NCBI RefSeq assembly: GCF_009664855.1
Contig: NZ_CP045928.1
Location: 1,573,049 to 1,637,048 of the forward strand
DNA length: 64,000 nucleotides
DNA from: Flavobacterium sp. SLB02
Lineage (GTDB): Bacteria > Bacteroidota > Bacteroidia > Flavobacteriales > Flavobacteriaceae
Direction: 5' to 3'
Shown here: piece after piece, positions 28,385 to 35,733 of the stretch
Numbering within the stretch: position 1 is the first letter of the stretch
Layout: each line of letters begins with the position of its first letter
Translations under genes and position numbers: made by a program
The notes under the pieces: model-generated
Databases searched by the model: none
Told to the model about the DNA's origin: nothing
What the model saw: only the letters and a program-made list of their open reading frames with translations

Positions 28385-30574
28385 CTAATAACAATCCGTC
28401 AGCAATTGACCATTTTCTTTATAATCTGCAATGCTTTTTATTTTTCTTTCCAGACATAATTTATCGAGAATAGCTTCTACATCTTTTTGCATGGCAAGAG
28501 ATCCACAAATCATGATGACACCGCCTTCTTTTAATAAATCAATAAAAAAATCAGCATCTCGTTTGATAAGATCCATTACATAAAAATGTTCGGCTTCGCG
28601 TGATAAAGCCAAATGGAAACTTTGCAGTTTTTGTTTCTCCATCATTTCAGCAGTAAACTTTTTATATCCTGAAACAGTTTCAGTTTCCATACGGAATCCA
28701 GCATACAAATGCGTTTCTGTTTTGGTTTTATTCTGCTCGATCATTCCAAGGAAAGGCGCAATACCGGTTCCGTTTGAAATTAGCGCTACTTTAGAAATCT
28801 TTTTAGGGAAATGAAAAGCCTTATTATTGATGATTCTGGCCTTGATCGTATTTCCGGGAGTAAGGTTATTTAGAAACTCAGAACCCAATCCGTGTGGATG
28901 TAGTTTTACGACCAATTGTATGTTACCCGAATGATTCCCGATAGAGTAGAGGCGTTCTCTTGTATCGTTTGCCGGATAAATAGCCAGTAAATCGCCTGAA
29001 CTGAATTTAGCCCTTGCATTGGCCCTTAAAGTCAGGATAAAAGTTTGTTCGTTCTCAGAAACCAGTGTTTTATCTAAAACCATTAGCTTTTGCAGCCCTT
29101 TTGGAACATGATTGTATAAAGAAGGCGTAGTCGATAACGGAATGCCGGTTTTGGCGCTCCATAATTTTATCCATTCTACAAATTCTGTTGCCGATTTATC
29201 GTTTACGGTTTGGACATCCAGGAAACGCTCCGCCCAATTATGATTTTCTAATTGCCTGTCGGTTTCAAAAGCAAATTCGCAAAAATCCGGATAAGCTTTC
29301 GAGCCAAAACCTACTACTGAATAATTGATTTTTTGCTCTTGAGGATATTTCTGTATAAGCGACACAAATTTACTTCCGTTAGAAGGCGCATCTCCCAAAC
29401 CATGAGTAGAGGAGAATACGATAATATGTTCTGCTTTCGGGAAAGTAGTATAGCTGTTCAATTCGGTGATAAAAGCTTTTTCGCCATGGCCAATCAATTG
29501 CTTAAGGATGGCATTAGCAAAATGCAAAGAACTTCCGTTTTCAGAACCTGCCAGAAGTATAAATTTACTTTCACTGGCTTGGAATTTATTTTTAATGCGG
29601 CTTGACCTTCTTTTTAAGGTAATAGCAAAACCGGAATAGATAAAAAAGAGAATATTAAGGCTCGCAATAGCCAATATAAAAGCCCAGATTGCGTTGGTTT
29701 TTCCGGTATGCAGATTAAGGCTTAAATCCGATAACTGAACGATCATTGGAGAACGCTTTTGTGTTGCCACAGCGCCCGTAACCTGATTGACTTCGATCTC
29801 GCGATCGTTTAACTCAATGATATAATATTCCTCGGGATCATCTGTAAAAGGAAATTCTATTTTCTTAACATCAGCCAAAAGTGTTGTTGTAAATACAGAA
29901 ACAGTTTTGTCTTTTGAAGGCGTTACGATTTCTGTTTTTTCTTTTTTCTTTTCTTCTTTATCCATAAAAAAGTTGAATCTTTCTAGGGATAAATACGTTC
30001 CGGTAAGGGCAATAATCAAAATCGGAATCAGCGCCAGTCTCCCTAAAACAACATGATAATATTGGGCAAAATAGTCTTTGACCACTTTCGAAAAGAAATT
30101 ACGGATTCCTCTTTGTCTGTTTAAAACAAGGGCAAAACCAGAAATGGCAATCAGCAATAATAAAAAAGAAATTACACCAACAAAAAATCGTCCGGTTTCG
30201 TGAAGAAACAGCGAACGATGAAAACCCGTAACCCATTGAATAAATTCACTTTTCTTGACCGGCGTTCCTAATTGTTTCCCCGTTTTAGGATTGATGTAAG
30301 CATTGATATCATTACCATCTTCATCAATGGCCTGGAGGGTAACAAATTGATTATGATCTACATTTAACTCTGTAATTTCAGTGTACTGTTTTTTTAAGAC
30401 GGTTAAGGTTTCTCCCAGCGTTATTTTGTCGAAATTTTCTACCTTATACGGAAGTGTTTTTTCCTGCATCGCATCCAGCGCCAGGATAATTCCTGTAGTC
30501 GAAGCTAAAATTAAAAATAAAGAAGAAAACAAAGCCAGAGCCAAGTGTGCGTAACGCCAAAAAGAAAGAGTCAT
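28385..30574 (-). CDS. PepSY-TM / flavodoxin / FAD-NADPH reductase fusion (XusC-like)
   Basis: A 729-residue inner-membrane protein in two parts. Residues 1-330 form a PepSY-associated membrane domain with about four helices and histidines suited to haem binding (YAHLALALF near 10, FHRSLFLHETGRF near 117-122, YYHVVLGR near 174). Residues about 340-470 are a flavodoxin-like domain (LLAGSENGSSLHFANAI). Residues 495-729 form a sulfite/cytochrome-P450-reductase-like FAD and NADPH domain, with RLYSIG for FAD, ISNGTGIAPFLGMI and MICGSLAMQKDVE for NADPH, and a terminal aromatic residue. It can pass electrons from cytosolic NADPH to periplasmic acceptors, probably for ferric iron reduction. The C-terminal reductase is an addition compared with a plain PepSY protein. 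Confidence 0.9.
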   Translation of the reverse strand: MTLSFWRYAHLALALFSSLFLILASTTGIILALDAMQEKTLPYKVENFDKITLGETLTVLKKQYTEITELNVDHNQFVTLQAIDEDGNDINAYINPKTGKQLGTPVKKSEFIQWVTGFHRSLFLHETGRFFVGVISFLLLLIAISGFALVLNRQRGIRNFFSKVVKDYFAQYYHVVLGRLALIPILIIALTGTYLSLERFNFFMDKEEKKKEKTEIVTPSKDKTVSVFTTTLLADVKKIEFPFTDDPEEYYIIELNDREIEVNQVTGAVATQKRSPMIVQLSDLSLNLHTGKTNAIWAFILAIASLNILFFIYSGFAITLKRRSSRIKNKFQASESKFILLAGSENGSSLHFANAILKQLIGHGEKAFITELNSYTTFPKAEHIIVFSSTHGLGDAPSNGSKFVSLIQKYPQEQKINYSVVGFGSKAYPDFCEFAFETDRQLENHNWAERFLDVQTVNDKSATEFVEWIKLWSAKTGIPLSTTPSLYNHVPKGLQKLMVLDKTLVSENEQTFILTLRANARAKFSSGDLLAIYPANDTRERLYSIGNHSGNIQLVVKLHPHGLGSEFLNNLTPGNTIKARIINNKAFHFPKKISKVALISNGTGIAPFLGMIEQNKTKTETHLYAGFRMETETVSGYKKFTAEMMEKQKLQSFHLALSREAEHFYVMDLIKRDADFFIDLLKEGGVIMICGSLAMQKDVEAILDKLCLERKIKSIADYKENGQLLTDCY

Positions 30575-30645
30575 TGAGTGTAATCTATTGAAATGTAATT
30601 GTTTTTTCCCACTGATTAAAATGATTAATCTATTTAATTTGTGGC

Positions 30646-30678
30646 AACTTTGTCAAAGTTTTAAATTTTGACAAAGTT
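30646..30678. repeat. 33-nt palindromic repeat (AACTTTG...CAAAGTT), copy 2
   Basis: AACTTTGTCAAAGTT and an AATTTTGACAAAGTT half lie around TTA, as in the copies at 13409 and 35223. It sits in the gap between the DUF2271 gene and the downstream fusion gene of the same operon, so it would be present in their mRNA as a stable hairpin. Confidence 0.7.
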
Positions 30679-30695
30679 TGTTAAGAACGAAAATA

Positions 30696-31178
30696 TTAAA
30701 TCTTGTTTAATCTCACGTATCTAATATAACCTTTTCCTTCTGTTTTATCAGCAAGACCTTCGGTTGTAAGCGGAATTTCAACATCATTTACATGATACTT
30801 CTGATCTTCTACAGCCGACTCAAAACGTAGTTTATATCCTTTATTAATTTTAGAATCATCGATTTCTATGGTCGTAATGCTGCGATCTCCACCCGTAACA
30901 GATGCTCCGGTTTTGGCACTAATATCAGCAGGTTTAGCTGTCTGGAATTTGTTCCATTCTTTCAGTGATTTGTACCATTTTTTATCATCGCCCATTACAT
31001 AAAGTGTTTTTTCGTACTCCCCCTTGGTATTAATAAGCGAAACTACGATGTAAGCGCCTTCACCCATATAGTTTGACATTTGCAGCATGCATTTGTATTT
31101 ACTTGCCTGAGCATTTGCCTGAAAAGAGATTAAACAAATTAATGCACTGGTAAGAGCTATTTTAAGTATTGATTTCAT
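30696..31178 (-). CDS. DUF2271 periplasmic protein
   Basis: A 160-residue exported protein with a signal peptide (about 1-25, ending QANAQA). The body fits the DUF2271 family, small predicted periplasmic proteins often found with PepSY and ApbE genes. Residues 90-95 read TGASVT, close to the SGAT-x-T flavinylation signature used by ApbE, so Ser93 is a candidate FMN attachment residue. This is my inference. The gene is second in the operon, after the ankyrin gene and before the reductase fusion. It may serve as a periplasmic electron carrier or iron reductase. Confidence 0.85.
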   Translation of the reverse strand: MKSILKIALTSALICLISFQANAQASKYKCMLQMSNYMGEGAYIVVSLINTKGEYEKTLYVMGDDKKWYKSLKEWNKFQTAKPADISAKTGASVTGGDRSITTIEIDDSKINKGYKLRFESAVEDQKYHVNDVEIPLTTEGLADKTEGKGYIRYVRLNKI

Positions 31179-31282
31179 GCGGATATTAGATTTTAGAATA
31201 TGGATTTTAGATTGGAATTTGGAATTTAAATTATAGACTTTAATATTTGGAATTTAAAAAAAAATGGAATTTAAATTTTAAA

Positions 31283-32773
31283 CTATTGTTTTAAAAATTC
31301 AACAGAAACATTATTTTTAGTCAGTGACTCATTTTCTTTGGCCAATGCGTAAGGAGTTTCGTCGAATTCGGTATTGATGTCTTTTTTAGCTCCAATTGAA
31401 ACCAGGTATTTTAAGATCGTATCATCTTTGGCAACCATTGCAGCTTTGTGCAGCGCTGTCATTCCATCTTTATTTTTAGCATTAACATCGATGTTTAAAG
31501 CAGCTAGTTTTCTTAGTAAAGCCAAATCATTTTTAGCAATAGCGAAGTGATATAAATTACTTCCGTCTTTTTGGGCAGCAGCAAGGTTTAAGCCCTTATC
31601 CTGAAGTAATTTTGCTTTTGCATCAAAAGAATCTTGTGCATTGGCTTCACGTCCGGCTGGTCTGTAAGATTGTACTAAATAAATTCCCAGATTATTTCCG
31701 TCCTTATCTTTTACGTTTACATCTGCACCTTTTGTTAAAAGTAGTGCAACAGCTTCAGGAGTTCCTGATCTTACTGCAAAAGTCAAAGCCGATTCTCCTT
31801 TTGCATTTTGTAAATTGATGTTTTTGGTTACAGGAATTAATTTTTCTAATGTGCTAATTTCTCTTCCCGCAGCAATAATCAATGGCGTATTTCCGTCTTT
31901 ATTTACTTTGTTAGCGTCGACGCCTTTGGCTAAAAAGTAATTGATAATTTCAGACTGGTTTTGTTTAGCTGCCAAAAGATGCAATACATTATCTCCAGAT
32001 TTATTTACAGCCGATGGTTTTATTTTAACCTCATCAACAAGATATTTGTAGGTTTCAAGAGGAGTGGTTTCTCTGCGTGTTCCTTGTGTGGCGATTAAAA
32101 GCGCGTTGTCTGTGTGTTTAACTCCTTTTGCTGCAATTTTTTTCAAAAGCGTAACATTTCCTGTTCTTGCAGCATAATCAAAAGCAGTATTTCCGTTACT
32201 GTTAACATCTTTTAAGGATAATCCTTTTGTGATAAGATAGTCAGAGAAAGACAGGTCTTTGTCAAACGGAATAGCCAAAAGTAATAGGTTGGCACCATCA
32301 TTATATTTTTTCTTAGGATCTATTCCTGCCTTAAAAAAAGCTTCGGCAACACCTTGATTAAGCAATCCGTTACCAGCAGCAAAAACAAGAGGAGTAGTAC
32401 CGTGACTATCTTCAAAATTAACATCAGAACCTTTTGCAATTAAATATTCTACCAATTCTGTATTTCCTCTGTAAGCAGCCCAATGAAGATAAATACGATT
32501 ATCATGAGTGGATTTAGAAACGGGGTTTCCGGATTGGTCTAATAAGAATTTGATACTTGCCAGAGGCGCATCATTATTTATCGCCATTACAACAACATCA
32601 AAAGCATTTGCATTGGCCTCTGCCGGGTTATTGCCTTTTGCTATTTCTGCTTTAAGGGCAGTAACATCAGGTGCGGTTTTCCAAAAAGACTGTTCTAATA
32701 AGATATTTTTTTGTTGGGCACTAACAAATAAAGTTGCGGCTAATGCAAAAGAGATAAAAATATTCTTTTTCAT
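31283..32773 (-). CDS. exported ankyrin-repeat protein
   Basis: The start at 32773 (MKKNIFISFALAATLFVSAQ) gives a clean signal peptide. The longer frame from 32845 would put 24 charged residues before it. The mature protein of about 475 residues consists of roughly 13 ankyrin repeats (DGNTPLIIAAG, GNTELVEYLIAKGSDVNFEDSHG, DGMTALHKAAM). Ankyrin proteins bind other proteins. A periplasmic one leading an iron-reduction operon may act as scaffold or protector for its partners. It is the first gene of the operon, with a -7 promoter element at 32874-32881. Confidence 0.9.
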   Translation of the reverse strand: MKKNIFISFALAATLFVSAQQKNILLEQSFWKTAPDVTALKAEIAKGNNPAEANANAFDVVVMAINNDAPLASIKFLLDQSGNPVSKSTHDNRIYLHWAAYRGNTELVEYLIAKGSDVNFEDSHGTTPLVFAAGNGLLNQGVAEAFFKAGIDPKKKYNDGANLLLLAIPFDKDLSFSDYLITKGLSLKDVNSNGNTAFDYAARTGNVTLLKKIAAKGVKHTDNALLIATQGTRRETTPLETYKYLVDEVKIKPSAVNKSGDNVLHLLAAKQNQSEIINYFLAKGVDANKVNKDGNTPLIIAAGREISTLEKLIPVTKNINLQNAKGESALTFAVRSGTPEAVALLLTKGADVNVKDKDGNNLGIYLVQSYRPAGREANAQDSFDAKAKLLQDKGLNLAAAQKDGSNLYHFAIAKNDLALLRKLAALNIDVNAKNKDGMTALHKAAMVAKDDTILKYLVSIGAKKDINTEFDETPYALAKENESLTKNNVSVEFLKQ

Positions 32774-33106
32774 ATGGAGGTATTTATTGTTTTGAAATTC
32801 GTTTAAGGTTATTTTTTCCTTTACCCTAATATCTTCTTTACACAAAATCTATTTAGAATAATTAAAAATAACGCAAATGTAAAAATTAATATCAGTAAAC
32901 CAACTTTATTTAGGGAAGAAACTGTAATTCTAATGATTTTTTAAGATTGGAAAAAGCATTAGGATAACTTTAGAAAACTGCAATCTTTTTGTAATTTTTA
33001 CTGATTTGGATATTGAACATTAAAAAGCTAAACAGGCAATAGGTCTTTTATTGCTGGTTTTAAGGATTTGCAAATAAAGAATTTGAAGAAATTAAATAAA
33101 TCCTAA
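32774..33106 (-). promoter_or_regulatory. promoter region of the ankyrin/DUF2271/PepSY/apbE operon
   Basis: On the minus strand TACATTTG (32874-32881) matches TANNTTTG. Upstream lie half-sites TTCTAATG (32928-32935) and CATTAGGA (32957-32964), one of them identical to the CATTAGAA unit of the receptor promoter. No gene is visible in the gap. The part near 33060-33106 belongs to the end of the HxlR gene unit. Confidence 0.45.
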
Positions 33107-33487
33107 TTATTTATTAATCGCCTCTATAATCTTTTCGCGATGGCTTAGACCCCAGTTTACCAAAGTTTCTGTAACGGGAAGAACAGATTTTCCGTATTCT
33201 GTAATGGCATACACTACCGTTATTGGTTTTGTTTGCTGTTCCGTTCTTGAAACCAGTAAATTGGTTTCCAGTTCCTTCAATTCTTTACTCAGCATCTTGG
33301 CCGATATTCCATCGATCTCGCGTTGCATTTTCTTGAAATTAATTACCTGATGCGTTCTGTTCGTCAGGAAACGCAGGATCATCAGTTTCCATTTTCCTCC
33401 TAAAACATCCAGACTATCACGCATGGCCATAAGTTCTTCTGAACAATTGGCTTCGCGAAGCGTTCCGTTATCATTAATTTTTGCCAT
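33107..33487 (-). CDS. HxlR-family transcriptional regulator
   Basis: A 126-residue winged-helix protein with the HxlR pattern: NCSEELMAMRDSLDVLGGKWKLMILRFL, then MQREIDGISAKMLSKELKELE and a C-terminal helix with YGKSVLPVTETLVNWG. Such proteins often sense electrophiles or quinones and control a divergent oxidoreductase. Here the divergent gene at 33580 is a quinone-oxidoreductase-like enzyme. The 92-base intergenic region contains GGTAACC repeats and a GGGTTAACCC palindrome. Confidence 0.92.
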   Translation of the reverse strand: MAKINDNGTLREANCSEELMAMRDSLDVLGGKWKLMILRFLTNRTHQVINFKKMQREIDGISAKMLSKELKELETNLLVSRTEQQTKPITVVYAITEYGKSVLPVTETLVNWGLSHREKIIEAINK

Positions 33488-33501
33488 AGTAGTTTCTATT
33501 C

Positions 33502-33527
33502 GGTAACCGGTAACCTTGGGTTAACCC
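33502..33527. promoter_or_regulatory. candidate HxlR operator
   Basis: Tandem GGTAACCGGTAACC (33502-33515) is followed by the perfect palindrome GGGTTAACCC (33518-33527), midway between the divergent HxlR and oxidoreductase genes. Repeated palindromic units at this place are what a dimeric repressor site would look like. Confidence 0.5.
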
Positions 33528-33579
33528 ATAGCAAAAATAAAGTATTTGCACTGTAATTTCGTAAGATAAAAGAAGAAAA

Positions 33580-34578
33580 ATGAAAGCAATCGTTTTACAT
33601 CAAAAGGGAGAATTTAAACTTGAAGAAGTAGATACTCCACAACCAAAAGAGCAGCAGGTTCAGGTAAAAATAGCCGCAGCAGGATTTAACCCAATCGATT
33701 ATCAGATGACTGAAAATGCGATGGAACGCAAGTTGCTGCATTCGTCAATATTGGGCAGGGAATTTTCAGGGATCATTTCAGCTATTGGAGAAAGAGTAAC
33801 TGATTTTAAAATAGGAGATCCTGTTTTTTGCGGTTCAGGAAGCATGGGATCAAATGGTACTTATGCCGAATATATTTGTGTTCCCGCCGCTATTGTAATG
33901 CACCTGCCAAAGAATATTTCATTTGAAGAAAGTGCAGGAATATCTTCTGTTGGATTAACAGCGTTGCAATCGATAAACAGGATGAAAGCGAATCTGACAG
34001 ATTCTATTCTTGTAACCGGCGGCGCTGGCGGAGTAGGGAATATGCTCCTTAAATTACTTCTGTCAAAAGGATATGTAAATCTTATTGTAACAGCCGGAAA
34101 CGAAAATAGTATTGCTGCCCTATTAGATCTTGGCTTAAAGCCAAGGCAGATTATCAATTACAGAAAAGATCAGGTTTACGAAACGGCTTTGGCTTTGAAC
34201 AATAACAAATATTTTGATTTTGCTGTGGATCTGGTGGGGAATGAAATCGGACTTACGGCAGCAAAACTTTTAAAAATAAACGGAACTTATGTTGATGTTA
34301 CTAATTTTTCTACACCAGATTCCCGTGAAGTTCTTTTTAGCAGAGGCGCCACAATTCTTAATATCTCCAATTATGCTTTTGGCTTAGAAAAGCAATATGA
34401 TTATTATAAAAAGGGATTGAATGAATTGAGAATTTTACTCGAAAACAAATCGATCACACCACCAATGATTGAAATAGTCGGCAATTTAGAAGATGAAACT
34501 GTTTTGAAAGCGCTTAATATTCTTCGTGAAAACAAAACCAATGGAAAGAAATTAATCATGCAAATCAATCCACTATGA
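33580..34578 (+). CDS. zinc-type alcohol dehydrogenase / quinone oxidoreductase
   Basis: A 332-residue MDR-superfamily enzyme. It has an N-terminal GroES-like domain (about 1-125, with NPIDYQM and GREFSGIISAIGERVTDFKIGDPVF) and a Rossmann domain with VTGGAGGVGNMLLKLLL (about 145-161). The structural and catalytic zinc cysteines are missing, pointing to the NADPH:quinone oxidoreductase group. The next gene overlaps its end by four bases, so the two are translated together. It is probably repressed by the divergent HxlR protein. Confidence 0.9.
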   Translation: MKAIVLHQKGEFKLEEVDTPQPKEQQVQVKIAAAGFNPIDYQMTENAMERKLLHSSILGREFSGIISAIGERVTDFKIGDPVFCGSGSMGSNGTYAEYICVPAAIVMHLPKNISFEESAGISSVGLTALQSINRMKANLTDSILVTGGAGGVGNMLLKLLLSKGYVNLIVTAGNENSIAALLDLGLKPRQIINYRKDQVYETALALNNNKYFDFAVDLVGNEIGLTAAKLLKINGTYVDVTNFSTPDSREVLFSRGATILNISNYAFGLEKQYDYYKKGLNELRILLENKSITPPMIEIVGNLEDETVLKALNILRENKTNGKKLIMQINPL

Positions 34579-35054
34579 AGACAATTCCCAGAAGAATCGT
34601 TACAGGAATAAAAAGTGGAAAATCAATAATCGAAAAAGATACAATTGTATCGAATGTTTCGGAACATTTTCCGGGTTTGGTCATCTCTGATATTTGGTCT
34701 ACAGATTCTATGCCCGTAAAATTAGAAGAAGAAAAAGTAATCGAAAATACCGCTTTCCCAAATATACCCAAAAACGGAAGTTATTTTAGATACGTTCAGA
34801 TTCCACCTGACAAGGATCTTGGGATTGTAGCGCCCGAGGGTCAGCCACATCCGCTGATGCATCAAACTGATACATTAGATTATATCGTAATTCTTTCGGG
34901 AGAAATCTGGCTTATTGTGGATGAAGGGGAAACTTTATTGCAAGCTGGAGATATTGTTGTACAAAGAGGCGCCAATCATGCCTGGAGTAATCGATCTGAT
35001 TTATCTTGTATTCAGTTGGCTATACTATTGGATGCTGGAAAAGTAGAGGTGTAA
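34575..35054 (+). CDS. cupin-domain protein
   Basis: A 159-residue cytoplasmic protein with the cupin fold at about 85-150 (HPLMHQTDTLDYIVILSGEIWLIVDEGE, then GDIVVQRGANHAWSNRSD). The histidines and glutamate are placed for a metal site. The start ATG overlaps the end of the oxidoreductase gene by four bases. Proteins of this type are found beside oxidoreductases acting on aromatic or quinone-like compounds. Exact reaction unknown. Confidence 0.88.
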   Translation: MKTIPRRIVTGIKSGKSIIEKDTIVSNVSEHFPGLVISDIWSTDSMPVKLEEEKVIENTAFPNIPKNGSYFRYVQIPPDKDLGIVAPEGQPHPLMHQTDTLDYIVILSGEIWLIVDEGETLLQAGDIVVQRGANHAWSNRSDLSCIQLAILLDAGKVEV

Positions 35055-35147
35055 ATTTATGACCCACGTATAATACAGATTCGCTTTGCGAAAACTCGAA
35101 TTTTGACGGATTTTTTTGTACAAAAGATAGAATATGTGGGTTGTTGT

Positions 35148-35254
35148 AAGGCTGAGGGAAGTCGAAGCCCGTTGGGCCCTTCGGCTTCGCTCAGGATGGC
35201 TGGCGTTAGTAATCTGCGTGAAAACTTTGTCAAAGTTCGAAACTTTGACAAAGT
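35148..35254. repeat. composite repeat: GC-rich inverted repeat plus AACTTTG palindrome copy 3
   Basis: An inverted repeat built from GTCGAAGCCC and GGGCCCTTCGGCTTCGC (35160-35191) is followed by an AATCTGCGTGAAA unit (about 35211-35223) and by the third AACTTTGTCAAAGTT/AACTTTGACAAAGT palindrome (35223-35254). An open frame of 113 codons runs through this block (35103-35444) but is clearly repeat DNA and not a gene. Confidence 0.65.
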
Positions 35255-35330
35255 GATAAAAACAAAAGAAATCCACTCAAATCGATTTAAATCCTTACCA
35301 TCGGGTGCGCCATCAAAAAAAAGTCATTAT

Positions 35331-35435
35331 GAAAACAAGTGCCCTAGCCCTGATGGGAGCGGCATCTTTTGCTTACTTTCTTTAAGCAAAGATATAGCGG
35401 ACAGCAGCAAACAGCTTCAAGTCCTTAAAAAAAAA
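35331..35435 (+). ncRNA. structured intergenic element, flavo-1-like (copy 1)
   Basis: The block CCCTAGCCCTGATGGGAGCG followed by GGCATC, a hairpin ATCTTTTGCTTA.../TAAGCAAAGAT (35365-35392), ATAGCGGACAGC and a final AGCTTC is shared, with compensating changes in the stem, with 50946-51070 (TCTAGCCCCGATAG..., AAAGATTGTAACGGAT, CTCCT). The common core around a variable hairpin suggests a conserved RNA. I compare it with the Rfam flavo-1 motif from memory only. Confidence 0.45.
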
Positions 35436-35471
35436 GTCTATTAAATTGATAGGGTTAAAAAAGTTTGCGAT

Positions 35472-35506
35472 TTTGCATTGAAATTCAAATTATCTCTTTA
35501 AATTTG
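35472..35506 (+). promoter_or_regulatory. promoter of the metNIQ leader
   Basis: TAAATTTG (35499-35506) matches the -7 consensus TANNTTTG, and a TTTG (35472-35475) lies 23 bases upstream as a -33 element. Transcription would start at about 35512, only a few bases before the leader ATG at 35515, so the leader peptide mRNA is almost leaderless. Confidence 0.6.
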
Positions 35507-35514
35507 CCGCAGCA

Positions 35515-35604
35515 ATGAAAAACGATAACCAGAATACCAATTATTATAGCTGCAGCATAATGTGTTGCACTTCTATGCGATGGTATGAACTGGCTTATAT
35601 ATAA
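35515..35604 (+). CDS. 29-residue sulfur-amino-acid leader peptide
   Basis: A short frame starting at ATG 35515 and ending with TAA at 35602-35604. The middle reads SCSIMCCTSMRW, so three Cys and two Met codons fall within nine codons (35551-35577). The placement just after a promoter and just before a terminator (35626-35661) in front of metNIQ is that of a translated attenuator. The bases for the last codons (35586-35596, TGAACTGGCTT) can pair with the 5' arm of the terminator. There is no protein homology to rely on, and the call rests on the arrangement. Confidence 0.6.
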   Translation: MKNDNQNTNYYSCSIMCCTSMRWYELAYI

Positions 35605-35635
35605 AAATAAAATGATTTATTTCTCAAGCCTTTCA
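35586..35635 (+). promoter_or_regulatory. candidate antiterminator hairpin
   Basis: TGAACTGGCTT (35586-35596) can pair with AAGCCTTTCA (35626-35635): GGCTT with AAGCC and TGAA with TTCA around a small internal loop. This excludes the terminator stem, which uses the same AAGCCTTTCA arm. A ribosome stalled at the Cys codons (35563-35568) would leave the upstream arm free, whereas one reaching the stop codon would cover it. Confidence 0.5.
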
Positions 35636-35661
35636 TAATCTATTGAAAGGCTTTTTGATTT
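35626..35661 (+). terminator. intrinsic terminator before metN (attenuator)
   Basis: AAGCCTTTCA (35626-35635) pairs perfectly with TGAAAGGCTT (35644-35653) around an 8-base loop, followed by TTTGATTTTAAATTTT. It lies 22 bases after the leader-peptide stop and 73 bases before metN, with no other gene whose transcript it could be ending. Confidence 0.8.
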
Positions 35662-35733
35662 TAAATTTTAGAATTTCAGAAGCGTTAAGTATTGATATCT
35701 GTGGATGTAGCAGATTTAATTTGAATTTAAAAA

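Noticed and set aside
28332..28394. Longer ApbE start at 28394
   Set aside because: It would put 21 residues in front of the signal peptide and overlap the upstream reductase gene.
35103..35444. Open frame of 113 codons on the plus strand
   Set aside because: It runs through the composite repeat and the structured element, has no family features, and its reading depends on repeat sequence.
35461..35733. SAM riboswitch before metN
   Set aside because: No SAM-I or SAM-II architecture was recognised, and the translated leader with a terminator explains the region better. A covariance search would settle it.
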